NCBI GenBank assembly: GCA_031431475.1 | Contig: JANPDL010000032.1 | Span: 1 to 64,000 of the forward strand | Direction of reading: 5' to 3' | Source of the DNA: JADCCX01 sp031431475 | GTDB lineage: Bacteria; Pseudomonadota; Alphaproteobacteria; Rhizobiales; Beijerinckiaceae | DNA length: 64,000 nucleotides | Part shown: positions 39,758 through 49,561 of the stretch, in pieces | Layout: every line of letters starts with the position of its first letter | Position numbering within the stretch: position 1 is the stretch's first letter | Translations under genes and position numbers: made by a program | The notes under the pieces: generated by a model | Told to the model about the DNA's origin: nothing | Seen by the model: the letters and a program-made list of their open reading frames with translations, nothing else | Database searches by the model: none

Positions 39758-41388
39758 GTGACAGCGTCAACCCAATCCTCATGGAAATCATTGCCCATGC
39801 TTTCGTGGCGGTTGCAGAGGAAATGTCGATTACTATCTGGCGTACAAGCCGGTCGACAACTGTGCGTGAACTGCTGGACTATTCGACAGCCGTCTTTGAC
39901 GGAGAGGGCCGCAACATTGCCCAGGCCGCCCGCATGCCCGTTCACCTCAACTCGATGGAACTTTGCCTGAACGAAATCGTCTCTCATCATCTGCCGCTCG
40001 AGCTGTGGCAGGATGGTGATGTGATCGTCACCAACGACCCCTATTGCGGGGGGCAGCATTTGCCTGATTTTATCGCCTTCAAACCTGTGTTTGTGGAGGG
40101 CAGGAGAATCGGGATCACCTGCACACTCATTCACCATGTCGATGTTGGGGGGGGAGCCGCAGGAGGCTACAATGCCCATGCTATCGAGATTTTCCAGGAA
40201 GGCTTTCGGTTGCCGCCCGTGAAAATCATGCGGGCGGGCAAGATGCAGGATGACCTATTGCGTACGATACTGCAGAATGTGCGCGACCCTGAGACGTTCC
40301 GGGGTGATTTTTTAAGCCAGATCGCAGCACTTGAAATGGGGGCGAGAGGTATTCGCACACTGGCGCAGCGCTATGGTGCCGACATGCTCGTGTCTGTTGG
40401 CAATGCCCTGCTCGATCACTCCGAACGGGCGATGCGTGAAGCTATCCTTGTGCTGCCGGATGGTATTTACAGGGCCGAGGATTTTGTTGACGGTGATGGC
40501 CTTGAGCCCGGGCAAAAGCGCATTGCGGTCACACTGACGATTTCCGGGGACACGCTTGCCGTCGATCTGGAGGGCACAAGCCATCAGGCTGCCGGACCGA
40601 TCAATGCCACAATGGCCACAACCCGATCTGCAGTCTATTACGCGGCGATTGCCGCCACGGGCGTCGCTGCTCTTGCCAATTCGGGATGCTACAGACCCGT
40701 TACAGTGACAGCACCGGAGGGTTCGCTGGTCAATGCGCGTTTCCCAGCCCCCGTTTCGATGCGCATGCTGACGGGACACCGGATTGCCACAGCGGTTCTG
40801 AAAGCCTTTTCGCAAGCGATTCCAGATCGAATTCCGGCGTCATACTACGGTGTGACGTTCAACCATGCGATCAATATCCTCCACTCAGATGGACGCCGAC
40901 AGGTCTATTTCGATTATTCGATTGGCGGTTGGGGCGCACACCCCGAGGCGGATGGACCTTCGGGTTTAGCCGCCGGTTTCCACAATGGACAGAACACGCC
41001 CATCGAGATGGTCGAGGCCATTTTTCCGCTGCGCTTCGTTCGCTACGGTTTTGTACCAAATTCTGCTGGCGAAGGCAGGATGCGTGGCGGGTTGGGGCTT
41101 GAACGCTCGTTTGAATTCCTGGCCGAGCGCGGTCTGTTCAATGGCTCTTTCGATGCTTTTCAATCACGCCCCTACGGACTTGCAGGTGGCTTGTCCGGGC
41201 AAGGTGGCCGTCTATCGATCACCCGAGATGATGTGACGACACAGCTGCCGGCCAAGACAATTGGCCATGAACTCAGGCGCGGTGATATCCTGAGCATGAT
41301 CACACCCGGTGGCGGGGGGTTTGGCCCACCGTCGGAACGCACCCCTGAGGCCTTGGCAAACGATATTATGGATGGGTTGATACAATGA
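39754..41388 (+). CDS. hyuB: Hydantoinase B/oxoprolinase family protein, HyuB-type subunit
   Basis: 544-residue partner of HyuA. Motifs are SITIWRTSRSTTVRELLDYS, TNDPYCGGQHLPDF (about residue 90), IHHVDVGGGAAGG and the C-terminal GGGGFGPPSERTPEALANDI. ATG 39754 overlaps the hyuA stop as ATGA; an upstream in-frame ATG lies inside hyuA. Together HyuAB hydrolyse a cyclic amide with ATP, or less likely carboxylate a ketone; no gamma (acetone carboxylase) subunit gene is present, which favours hydantoinase/oxoprolinase chemistry. Confidence 0.9.
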   Translation: MSDSVNPILMEIIAHAFVAVAEEMSITIWRTSRSTTVRELLDYSTAVFDGEGRNIAQAARMPVHLNSMELCLNEIVSHHLPLELWQDGDVIVTNDPYCGGQHLPDFIAFKPVFVEGRRIGITCTLIHHVDVGGGAAGGYNAHAIEIFQEGFRLPPVKIMRAGKMQDDLLRTILQNVRDPETFRGDFLSQIAALEMGARGIRTLAQRYGADMLVSVGNALLDHSERAMREAILVLPDGIYRAEDFVDGDGLEPGQKRIAVTLTISGDTLAVDLEGTSHQAAGPINATMATTRSAVYYAAIAATGVAALANSGCYRPVTVTAPEGSLVNARFPAPVSMRMLTGHRIATAVLKAFSQAIPDRIPASYYGVTFNHAINILHSDGRRQVYFDYSIGGWGAHPEADGPSGLAAGFHNGQNTPIEMVEAIFPLRFVRYGFVPNSAGEGRMRGGLGLERSFEFLAERGLFNGSFDAFQSRPYGLAGGLSGQGGRLSITRDDVTTQLPAKTIGHELRRGDILSMITPGGGGFGPPSERTPEALANDIMDGLIQ

Positions 41389-42035
41389 CGCAGAAACAAT
41401 CGCCGGGAGGGGAAATGATGCAAGATGGACATCTTCCTGAAAAGCTGTTGCCAGATGAGCCCTTGCCCCAGCGTGTCTCACGCATCCTAGCCTGGGTGGC
41501 CGGCGCTATCATTCTCTTCGGTTGCTCTGGATTAATCACCATCGACGTGATCACCCGCTACTTCTTCAAACGCGGGATGGTCGAGAGCTTTGAGATTTCC
41601 GGATATGCGCTGGCAGCCTGTATCGGTCTGGGTATGGCCTTCACGGTCACCTCGAAGTCCAATATCCGTGTAGATATCCTGCTGGATGCGTTGCCAGATC
41701 GTGCCCGGGTGGCCTGCGATATTGTCGCTTCGGTATCACTTTCAGTCATCGCCGTTGCTCTGGCCTGGTACAGTTTCGGCACACTTCAGCAATCTTGGGC
41801 CATGGGGGCCAAATCGGTATCGATGCTTCAGACCCCAATGGTGCTGCCACAGGGGATATGGTGGGCGGGACTGTTCTGGTTTGCCTGTATGGCTGTGCTG
41901 ATACCGATCCAGGCTATCAGCCGACTGCTCGGCGGCAACCGCGCTGGCTTTGATGCGCTGATTGGCAGTCTGCGAGTCGTTGAAGAGATTGAGCAGGCTG
42001 GCGTTCCGGCCTCAAGCGACGGGAAACAGTCATGA
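41385..42035 (+). CDS. dctQ: TRAP transporter small permease (DctQ family)
   Basis: 216-residue protein (from ATG 41385) with four membrane segments typical of TRAP small permeases: AWVAGAIILFGCSGLITIDV, the ISGYALAACIGLGMAFT region with the conserved SNIRVDIL after it, VSLSVIAVALAWY and GLFWFACMAVLIPI. ATG 41385 overlaps the hyuB stop; a second candidate, ATG 41415, has a much stronger ribosome-binding site (GGGAGGGG) and may be the real start. Overlaps dctM by 4 nt. Confidence 0.88.
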   Translation: MTQKQSPGGEMMQDGHLPEKLLPDEPLPQRVSRILAWVAGAIILFGCSGLITIDVITRYFFKRGMVESFEISGYALAACIGLGMAFTVTSKSNIRVDILLDALPDRARVACDIVASVSLSVIAVALAWYSFGTLQQSWAMGAKSVSMLQTPMVLPQGIWWAGLFWFACMAVLIPIQAISRLLGGNRAGFDALIGSLRVVEEIEQAGVPASSDGKQS

Positions 42036-43333
42036 TCAGCTGGGCGCTTTTACTCCTGATTGGTTTTGTAGCGATCAGTCTGCCCATCGCAGCCGCACTG
42101 GGGTTGATGGGATATGTCCTTTCAGAGAAATTCGCATTCTTCCCGATGATCGGTGCACTGGGTGAACTGGCGTGGAATTCATCGAACGACTTTATTCTGA
42201 TAGCAGCGCCAATGTTCATTATGATGGGGGAGCTTATGCACCGTTCTGGCATGAGCGAACGTCTGTTTACGGCCCTTACGCCGTGGTTCGCGCGTATACC
42301 AGGTGGCCTGATTCATACCAACATTGCTGCCAGCGCCATTTTTGCGGCAACATCTGGATCATCGGTCGCAACGGCAGCAACCATAGGCACGGTTGCCATA
42401 CCCAATATGGACAAAGGTGGCTACAACCGCCCGCTGTTTCTCGGCTCAATCGCCGCTGGCGGAACGCTGGGCATCCTGATTCCACCATCCATCAACATGA
42501 TCATCTATGCAGTGCTGACTGATACGTCCGTGGCAGATCTTTATGCAGCAGGCTTCATTCCAGGCTTCATGCTTGCTGGCCTGTTTTCGCTGATGGTGCT
42601 TGGGCTGACGATTTGGCGACCGCACTGGGGAGGTCATAAACAGGACACCACCAATCTGTGGGCGCGGCGCAAGGCCGGCTTGAGGCACCTTGTTCCGCCG
42701 CTTGGCCTGTTTCTGGTTGTGGTTGGGTCGATCTATGCCGGGATCGCGACACCGACGGAAGCTGCAGCTCTTGGGTTGATGGCGACGGTTGCTCTCGTCG
42801 CATTCAATGGTCAGCTGACTCTGCCGGTTCTGCTGCGCGCTTTTGAGGGTACAGTGAGAACCACCTGCATGGTGATGCTGATTGTTATCGCTGCTTTCTT
42901 CCTGAATTTTGTCATGGTTTCGATAGGGCTTGTGCAGGCCATCACCAGTGGCGTGCTGTCATTGGGCTTATCTCCTCTGGCGATGCTGGCAGCCATCATC
43001 GTGTTCTATCTGGTTCTGGGCTGTTTCATGGAAACCCTGTCAATGATGATCGCCACGACGCCTGTAATCGTGCCTGTCATCAAGGCCCTTGGGTATAGTC
43101 CTGTCTGGTGGGGCATCATTTTCGTCATCCTGATGGAAGCGGCACTGATCACTCCACCCGTCGGCCTTAATCTCTACGTTGTTCAAGCGGTGCGTGGCGG
43201 AGGGCGGTTCTACGATATCTGCCTTGGGTCCTTGCCATTCGTGCTAATGATGATCACCATGATCGTCATACTGATCGCTTTCCCGCAGCTTGCGCTGTGG
43301 CTACCAACGGTTCTCAATCCAAAGCTGGGCTGA
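42032..43333 (+). CDS. dctM: TRAP transporter large permease (DctM family)
   Basis: 433-residue sodium-driven TRAP transporter large subunit with about 12 membrane segments. Conserved features are LMHRSGMSERLF, GGLIHTNIAASAIFAATSGSS, the TAATIGTVAIPNM segment, GGTLGILIPPSI and the C-terminal ALITPPVGLNLYVVQ. It is coupled to the small permease by a 4-nt overlap. Together with DctQ and DctP it forms a tripartite importer for an organic acid-like ligand. Confidence 0.93.
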   Translation: MISWALLLLIGFVAISLPIAAALGLMGYVLSEKFAFFPMIGALGELAWNSSNDFILIAAPMFIMMGELMHRSGMSERLFTALTPWFARIPGGLIHTNIAASAIFAATSGSSVATAATIGTVAIPNMDKGGYNRPLFLGSIAAGGTLGILIPPSINMIIYAVLTDTSVADLYAAGFIPGFMLAGLFSLMVLGLTIWRPHWGGHKQDTTNLWARRKAGLRHLVPPLGLFLVVVGSIYAGIATPTEAAALGLMATVALVAFNGQLTLPVLLRAFEGTVRTTCMVMLIVIAAFFLNFVMVSIGLVQAITSGVLSLGLSPLAMLAAIIVFYLVLGCFMETLSMMIATTPVIVPVIKALGYSPVWWGIIFVILMEAALITPPVGLNLYVVQAVRGGGRFYDICLGSLPFVLMMITMIVILIAFPQLALWLPTVLNPKLG

Positions 43334-43370
43334 CCCTGATCCTGTTCTGATTTGCACGGAGGCAATCATC

Positions 43371-44423
43371 ATGAAGACATCTATTCTGGCTGGTATCACT
43401 GCATTGGGATTGTGCGCGGGTGGAGCAAATGCACAGACAACAGGCCTTCCAAGCACGACATTCAACGTGGTTGGCAGCATCGGCAATCTGTCGATGTACA
43501 CCAACCGCGAGGTTCCGTTCTGGAACGAGATCGTGCCGCGTGAATCGGCAGGCGCTATCAAGGCACAGGTCAAGCCCTTCACCGAACTTGGCCTGAAGGG
43601 CCCCGAGATTTTCCGTCTGGTATCACAGGGTACCATGCAGATGGCCATGACCGTGCTGAACTACAATTCCGGTGAAGTCCCCATGAACGAGGCGGCCGAC
43701 CTTGTCGGCCTGGTGGGTTCAGTGGAAGAGTTGCAGGGAGTTCTCAAAGGTTTCCGGTCAACTTATGCCAAGTTTCTGGATGAGAAGCACGGAATCAAGC
43801 TGCTGGGTTTTGGCACTTATCAGGCGCAGGTCGTTTATTGCAGGGACAGCTTCAATGCGCTCGCCGATCTCAAGGGCCGCAAGATACGGGCATCCGGCGC
43901 GTCCCAACAGGCTTTTGTCAATCACATCGGCGGCTCGCCCATCACGCTGGCCTTTGCCGAAGTGCAGCCTGCTCTTGGCAGTGGCGTCATCGACTGCGCC
44001 ATCACCGGTGCTTTGTCCGGCTATCGCTCCAAATGGCATGAATCGGCCAAGTTCATTTCGCCAATGCCAGTGAACTTTGGCGTTGCTGCGTTCCTTGCCA
44101 ACAAGCGCTGGTGGGAGACGCTTGATCCCAAGGTCCAGACTTTCCTTGAAGCACAAATGATGAAGCTCGAAGAATCCATTTTCGATCAGGCAAAAACCGA
44201 AACTCAGACAGGACTCAACTGTAACACAGGAACCGCACCTTGCAGCGAAGGTACACCAGCAACCATGAAACTGGTAGCTGTTGCTCCGGCAGACGAGGCT
44301 CTGCGCAAGGACGCCTTGGTCAAAGCCATTCTTCCATCCTTTGCGCAGCGCTGCGGTGCTGACTGCGTCCAGATGTGGAATGCAGTGATCGGTGCGCCGC
44401 TGAAGATCAAGATAGGCCAGTAA
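43371..44423 (+). CDS. dctP: TRAP transporter solute-binding protein (DctP family)
   Basis: 350-residue periplasmic receptor. The signal peptide MKTSILAGITALGLCAGGANA is followed by the mature start QTTGLPSTTFNVVG. The DctP signature region is present (DLKGRKIRASGASQQAFVNHIGG, about 165-187), including the Arg that binds a ligand carboxylate in the family. Start at 43371 has GGAGG at good spacing; the longer open frame overlaps dctM. Two extra Cys pairs occur near the C-terminus (NCNTGTAPCSE, RCGADC), possibly disulfides. Last gene of the operon. Confidence 0.9.
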   Translation: MKTSILAGITALGLCAGGANAQTTGLPSTTFNVVGSIGNLSMYTNREVPFWNEIVPRESAGAIKAQVKPFTELGLKGPEIFRLVSQGTMQMAMTVLNYNSGEVPMNEAADLVGLVGSVEELQGVLKGFRSTYAKFLDEKHGIKLLGFGTYQAQVVYCRDSFNALADLKGRKIRASGASQQAFVNHIGGSPITLAFAEVQPALGSGVIDCAITGALSGYRSKWHESAKFISPMPVNFGVAAFLANKRWWETLDPKVQTFLEAQMMKLEESIFDQAKTETQTGLNCNTGTAPCSEGTPATMKLVAVAPADEALRKDALVKAILPSFAQRCGADCVQMWNAVIGAPLKIKIGQ

Positions 44424-44638
44424 TACCAACAGCCTTCAAGATTGATCGGTTGGATATGATTGTCATTCCTTCCCCTTGCGGCGAAGCTGTGACGGGCTGA
44501 GGCGGACCTGAAAGTGGTACCACGGTTCTGAATGATCCCCTCAATACCAGGTGCGCAATGGCATCTTGCTGGACCTGTCATTAATTCTGTTTGAGAGAGG
44601 TTGCAGGTTGTTCAGTCAATGTGCCAAAGAGAGATTGC

Positions 44639-44820
44639 TTTCGGTGCCTCTCGTCAAGGAGAGGTGAAACAGGGAATGCCGTGCGGACCGCAAGGTCCTA
44701 GTCGGCAGCTGCCCCCGCAACTGTAAGCGGCAAGTTTCTCGCGTGACACCACTGGCCCCTGTTACGGGCTGGGAAGGCCGCGAGACGCGTCTGAGCCGCA
44801 AGCCAGGAGACCGGCCGAGA
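44639..44820 (+). promoter_or_regulatory. Cobalamin riboswitch upstream of btuB
   Basis: Classic cobalamin-riboswitch core in order: TCGGTGCC, GAGGTGAAACAGGGAATGCC, GTCGGCAGCTGCCCCCGC, AACTGTAAGCGG, CACTGGCCC, CGGGCTGGGAAGGC and GAGCCGCAAGCCAGGAGACC, ending 45 nt before the btuB ATG. With adenosylcobalamin bound it would repress the uptake operon that follows. Confidence 0.95.
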
Positions 44821-44864
44821 GTGTGTGCAACTCGAAATCCTGGCGGCGGGCCGGGGGAGGAAAC

Positions 44865-46877
44865 ATGGTCTCGAAACGTCTTCTGGCGGCTTTTGCCGCC
44901 TATTCCCTTATTGCTGTCTCACCCATGGGCATGCTTCATGCTCAACAGCCGGAGCCCCCAAGGTCTTCAGAAACAGCAAGGCCTTCAGAGGCAGATCGCC
45001 TGCCACTTTTCGTCACGGTCACGGCGAACCGGATTTCGACATCGATCCAGCGCACAGGCAGCGCCATCACTGTTATACGCGGTGAGGAGATCCAGCGCTC
45101 CAATCCAATTTCGCTTGTGGACACATTGCGCCAGGTGCCAGGCCTCGACATCACCGAGACAGGTGGTCCCGGTGGCACGACAGCCATTCGCCTGCGCGGT
45201 GCCAATGCGGGCCAGACACTGGTGCTGCTCGATGGTGTCCGTCTGAATGACCCGGCCGGCGCCAGCGGAGAGTTCGAGGCCTCCATGATTGCACCCGGCC
45301 TCATCGACCGGATCGAAGTGCTGCGCGGGCCGCAATCCGCACTCTACGGTTCGGATGCCATCGGTGGCGTCATCAACATCATCACCAAAAAGGGGCGCGG
45401 CCAGCCTGCCTACAGTCTGCGCGTCGAAGGCGGCAGCTACGGCACAATCAGCACCATCGGCTCCATGTCCGGATCAACCGGACCGTGGAGCTATGCGCTC
45501 TCTGCCGTTGCGCAGCGCACCGAAGGTTTCTCGCGCTATGGCTACCGCATCGGTCGTTTGCAGACCGGACTGGGTCCTTTCGAGAAGGACGCCACCACGC
45601 GGTTCGGAGGCTTTGGCCGCATTGGTTATGATCCGGGCAACGGTTTCCGTTTTGATGTCGGTGTTGTCGCCAGTGACACGCGCGCCGAATATGATGCTGC
45701 TTTCGGGCGCTATCCCGACACGACCAGTCTCGGCAAACGCCGTTTCAGCCAGATCAGTGCCAAAGCGGAGCTCGATACATTCGACAACCTGCTGACCCAT
45801 TCCCTTCAGGTCTTCGCCAACCGCTCGGAACGGATATTCTACGACTCGACCTACTCTCTCGTCGCAGGCCGTTTGCGGGATACGCGGACCCGGAGTGATT
45901 TCATCGGAGATCGCTACGGGGCCGAGTATCAGGGTACGTTGCGCCTCAAGCAATTCGGCTCGGTCATCTTCGGCGGGCGCTACGAGCGTGAAACTGCCGA
46001 CACTTTTGCCCAGAACATCCTGCCGGTGCCGGGTCTCCAGCGGCGCACACTGGCAGCACAACAGGATACCCAATCGCTGTTCGGCCTCTGGCAATTGCCC
46101 CTGGGAGAGCGCCTGACGCTATCGCTGGGGGGGCGCTATGACAAGGTGACAGACACCGGTGCTTTCCCGACATGGCGGGCAACCGTCGCCTACAACATCA
46201 CGGAAACAGGCACAAAGTTGCGGGCCAGCGCTGGCACTGGCGGCAAGGCAGCCACCTTGTTCCAGCGTTTTTCGCCGCAATTTGGCACACCTGAGCTGAC
46301 AGCGGAGCGCAGCTTCGGCTATGATGCTGGCTTTGACCAGAGCCTGCTCGATGGTCGCGTGACGCTTTCTGTCACAGCGTTCTCGAACCGCATCCGCAAC
46401 CTGATCAATTTCGAGGTCGGCCCGCGTTGTCTTGCGACGCAGACATCGGGTTGTTATGTCAATGTGGCTCGTGCCGCGACGTCCGGCGTGGAGGTCAGTG
46501 GCCGCGCCACGATCATCGAGGGATGGCTGTCGGCCTCCACCACCTACACCTATCTCCATGCCAAAGACGAGGCGACAAATTTGACTCTGGCGCGCCGTCC
46601 CCAGCAAACCGGGCGCGGTGCCATCCAGTTCACACCCCTCGCGGGCTGGTTGATCGAACCATCTATAACAATGGTCTCGGGACGGTTCTCAAGCGCCAAT
46701 GAGCGCAATCGTCTGGCCCCCTATGCCCGGCTCGATGTCTATACGGAATACACCCTAAACCCGAACTTCAAGGTGCACGCCCGCATGGAGAACATCACCA
46801 ACGCGAAGTATCAGGAAGCGCTCAACTATGGCACGACAGGCCGTGCCTTCTATGCGGGCCTGACCGCAACATGGTAA
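44865..46877 (+). CDS. btuB: TonB-dependent cobalamin outer-membrane receptor BtuB
   Basis: 670-residue outer-membrane receptor importing vitamin B12. It has a signal peptide (VSKRLLAAFAAYSLIAVS ... LHAQQ), a TonB-box-like LFVTVTANRI (about residues 46-55), a plug domain (about 60-180; LRGANAGQTLVLLDGVRLND, SALYGSDAIGGVINIITKKG) and a 22-strand barrel ending FYAGLTATW with terminal aromatic residue. ATG 44865 has a strong GGGGGAGG. It is directly below a cobalamin riboswitch and followed by btuCDF and cobD, which fixes the substrate. Confidence 0.95.
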   Translation: MVSKRLLAAFAAYSLIAVSPMGMLHAQQPEPPRSSETARPSEADRLPLFVTVTANRISTSIQRTGSAITVIRGEEIQRSNPISLVDTLRQVPGLDITETGGPGGTTAIRLRGANAGQTLVLLDGVRLNDPAGASGEFEASMIAPGLIDRIEVLRGPQSALYGSDAIGGVINIITKKGRGQPAYSLRVEGGSYGTISTIGSMSGSTGPWSYALSAVAQRTEGFSRYGYRIGRLQTGLGPFEKDATTRFGGFGRIGYDPGNGFRFDVGVVASDTRAEYDAAFGRYPDTTSLGKRRFSQISAKAELDTFDNLLTHSLQVFANRSERIFYDSTYSLVAGRLRDTRTRSDFIGDRYGAEYQGTLRLKQFGSVIFGGRYERETADTFAQNILPVPGLQRRTLAAQQDTQSLFGLWQLPLGERLTLSLGGRYDKVTDTGAFPTWRATVAYNITETGTKLRASAGTGGKAATLFQRFSPQFGTPELTAERSFGYDAGFDQSLLDGRVTLSVTAFSNRIRNLINFEVGPRCLATQTSGCYVNVARAATSGVEVSGRATIIEGWLSASTTYTYLHAKDEATNLTLARRPQQTGRGAIQFTPLAGWLIEPSITMVSGRFSSANERNRLAPYARLDVYTEYTLNPNFKVHARMENITNAKYQEALNYGTTGRAFYAGLTATW

Positions 46878-46884
46878 GAGCTGA

Positions 46885-47922
46885 ATGATGACAACCAGCC
46901 TGGCAGCAGAGACAACCACCGCTTCGCGGCGATGGCTGGTTCCGTCGATGCTGCTGCTGGTCTGCGCCTTGTTCATTGTATCGCTCACGGTTGGTCCAGT
47001 GAAGTTGTCACCCACGGATGTGCTGGCGGCACTGACGGGCGTGACGGCCAGTCCCAACCGCGTGATCGTGATGGAAATCCGTCTTCCCCGTGCTATCCTC
47101 GCACTTGCCATCGGCGGCATTCTAGGTCTGTCCGGTGCGGCCATGCAGGGCCTGCTGCGCAATCCACTCTCTGCACCATCTCTCTTCGGGGCGCCGCAAT
47201 CCGCGGCCTTTGCGGCAGTCGCCACCATCTCGCTCGGCCTTAATGATACCCTGTCCTGGGGTCTGCCGGTGGCGGCGATAACGGGTGCTTTTCTCTCGGT
47301 TTTTGTGCTGATTGCCGTGGCCGGGCGCAACGCTTCCCTGCTGCTGCTCATCCTCTCGGGCCTCGCCGTGTCCAGTCTGGCCGGAGCGGGCACGGCGCTG
47401 GCCATGAACCTGGCACCCAATCCGTTCGCGGCGCTGGAGATCGCGTTTTGGCTGCTGGGCTCTCTGGAAGACCGCAGCATGCGCCATGTGATTCTGGCCC
47501 TGCCCTTTATCATTCCGGCGGGCATTCTGCTCTACTCGCAGCGCGGGGCCTTTCGCGCATTGTCACTGGGCGAGGAAGCCGCAGAAAGCCTTGGCGTGAA
47601 TGTCGAGCTCCTGCGCCTGATCGTGATCATAGGCGTGGCGCTGGGCGTTGGTGCCTCTGTCGCTGTCGCAGGTAGTATTGCCTTCATTGGGCTGGTGGCG
47701 CCGCATCTCATGCGCCCGCTGGTCAACCACGATCCTGCGCGGTTGCTGCTGCCTGCGGGGCTGGCGGGATCGGCACTGCTGCTGTCGGCAGATATCGCGG
47801 TGAGGATTATTCCGGCCACGACCGACATCAAGGTGGGTGTGCTCACTTCGATTATCGGCGTGCCGTTTTTTCTCTACCTGATCCTGCGCCAGCGCAAGAG
47901 TCTGGCCGGAGGGCTGGCATGA
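46885..47922 (+). CDS. btuC: Cobalamin ABC transporter permease BtuC
   Basis: 345-residue FecCD-family inner-membrane permease with about ten membrane segments. Conserved blocks are RLPRAILALAIGGILGLSG, GAAMQGLLRNPLSAPSLFG and GSIAFIGLVAPHLMR (the Gly-rich loop that meets the ATPase). It starts 7 nt after btuB and overlaps btuD by 4 nt. The riboswitch and neighbours indicate B12 rather than siderophore transport. Confidence 0.92.
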   Translation: MMTTSLAAETTTASRRWLVPSMLLLVCALFIVSLTVGPVKLSPTDVLAALTGVTASPNRVIVMEIRLPRAILALAIGGILGLSGAAMQGLLRNPLSAPSLFGAPQSAAFAAVATISLGLNDTLSWGLPVAAITGAFLSVFVLIAVAGRNASLLLLILSGLAVSSLAGAGTALAMNLAPNPFAALEIAFWLLGSLEDRSMRHVILALPFIIPAGILLYSQRGAFRALSLGEEAAESLGVNVELLRLIVIIGVALGVGASVAVAGSIAFIGLVAPHLMRPLVNHDPARLLLPAGLAGSALLLSADIAVRIIPATTDIKVGVLTSIIGVPFFLYLILRQRKSLAGGLA

Positions 47923-48695
47923 GTGCCGCGCTTACACTGGATGATGTCAGTGTCAGCCTGGGTGGGCGCATCATCGTCAGTGGCGCGTCGGTCACGCTGG
48001 AAAAAGGCCACCTCGTCGCCCTGATCGGCCCGAATGGCGCGGGCAAAACGACGCTGCTCAAGGCCATGGCGGGGTTGCATCCATCACAAGGCCGCATCAG
48101 GCTGGACGGCGCGGAGATCGCATCTCTCTCCCGCCGCGATCGCGCCCGGCGCGTGGCATACCTGCCGCAGGGCCATCAGGTGCATTGGCCGCTGACCGCG
48201 CGTGATGTGGTGGCGCTGGGGCGCTTCCCGCATGGGCTGGCCGATCCGGCGCGCCTAACGCCGGACCACGCTCGTGCCATTGACGCCGCCATGACACGCA
48301 CTGAAACCACCGCCTTCGCCGACCGCCCGATCATGGCGCTCTCCGGCGGCGAGCGGGCGCGGGTGATGCTGGCACGGGTGCTGGCGGTCGAGGCACCCGT
48401 GCTGCTGGCGGATGAGCCCACGGCATCGCTTGATCCACGCCATCAGATCACGGTGATGAATGATCTGAAGGCGGAGAGCCGCCGTGGCGCTCTCGTGGTC
48501 GCCGTCACGCATGATATCGCGCTGGCGAGCCGTCTGGCGGATACCATCGTGCTGATGAACGAGGGGCGTGTCGTGGCGCAGGGGACGCCAGATGAGGTCC
48601 TGACGGATGCCGCGCTGGCCGATGTTTACGGGGTGCGGGCCGCGCGGCAGAGCATCGATGGTGAGCATCTCGTGACGCCGTGGAGTCTGGCGTGA
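47919..48695 (+). CDS. btuD: Cobalamin ABC transporter ATPase BtuD
   Basis: 258-residue ATPase of the FecE/BtuD type. Walker A is GPNGAGKTT (about residues 38-46), the signature is LSGGERARV, Walker B is PVLLADEPT and the switch His is in VAVTHDIALA. The start overlaps btuC (ATGA) and the stop overlaps the btuF ATG (TGATG). Confidence 0.92.
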   Translation: MSAALTLDDVSVSLGGRIIVSGASVTLEKGHLVALIGPNGAGKTTLLKAMAGLHPSQGRIRLDGAEIASLSRRDRARRVAYLPQGHQVHWPLTARDVVALGRFPHGLADPARLTPDHARAIDAAMTRTETTAFADRPIMALSGGERARVMLARVLAVEAPVLLADEPTASLDPRHQITVMNDLKAESRRGALVVAVTHDIALASRLADTIVLMNEGRVVAQGTPDEVLTDAALADVYGVRAARQSIDGEHLVTPWSLA

Positions 48696-49561
48696 TGATG
48701 CTTCGGCATTCCATTCGCGGAGCAATTGCCGCCTTTGCCATGCTCGCACCGCAGATAATCATGGCACAATCGCTGCGTCCCGAGCGCGTCATTTCGCTCA
48801 ACATGTGTACGGATCAGCTACTGCTGGATCTGGCCCCGCGCGCGCAGATCATGGGCCTCAGCCCTTTTGCCCGGGATGCCGCGCGTTCGTGGCTGGCAGC
48901 GAAGGTCGATGGCCTTCCGGTGCTGTCGGGAACCGCCGAGGAAATCATGGTGATGAAGCCTGATCTCGTGGTCGCCGGGCGCTTCACCAAGCGCGCCACG
49001 CGAGAGTTCATCCGCGCCCGGAATATCCCGCTGGAGGAGTTCGATGCCGTCCGCACGTTGACCGAAACGAAGCGGCAGATCACGCGATTCGGGGTGATCA
49101 CTGGTTCAGTCGAGAAAGCCACCGAACGCAATGCCGAGCTTGACGCGGCGGCTGCAGCGCTCAAGGCAGTTGCTACCTCGACAAAGCTCAAGGTCCTGCC
49201 ACTCTCGCGCCGGGGCTGGGTTTCTGGCCGTGAGACTCTGATGTCCGATCTGCTGACACAGGCCGGTCTCGTGAATGCGGCCAATGATCTTGGCCTGCGC
49301 TCGGGAGGCTTCCTCACACTCGAAGCCATCATCAAGCTGCGGCCTGATGCCATTCTCATCACGCGCGAACAGGGGTCAGCCGAGGATCAGGGAAGTGCCC
49401 TGCTGCTGCATCCGGCCATTCAGGACATGTTCCCTCCGGAGCGGCGCATCGTGATTTCGGAACGCCTCACGGTCTGCGGCGGCCCGATGCTGGTGGAGGC
49501 CATGCGCGCGTTGGCAGACCAGCTTGCCCGGTTGAAACCCCGCGATGCTGCTCTTCGCTGA
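48695..49561 (+). CDS. btuF: Cobalamin-binding periplasmic protein BtuF
   Basis: 288-residue class III binding protein with signal peptide (RHSIRGAIAAFAMLAPQIIMAQS) and mature start LRPERVISLNMCTDQLLLDLA, the BtuF/FecB entry motif. A long helical backbone (about residues 130-160) joins the two lobes. ATG 48695 forms a TGATG coupling with btuD. Completes the B12 importer; its end overlaps cobD by 17 nt. Confidence 0.9.
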   Translation: MMLRHSIRGAIAAFAMLAPQIIMAQSLRPERVISLNMCTDQLLLDLAPRAQIMGLSPFARDAARSWLAAKVDGLPVLSGTAEEIMVMKPDLVVAGRFTKRATREFIRARNIPLEEFDAVRTLTETKRQITRFGVITGSVEKATERNAELDAAAAALKAVATSTKLKVLPLSRRGWVSGRETLMSDLLTQAGLVNAANDLGLRSGGFLTLEAIIKLRPDAILITREQGSAEDQGSALLLHPAIQDMFPPERRIVISERLTVCGGPMLVEAMRALADQLARLKPRDAALR

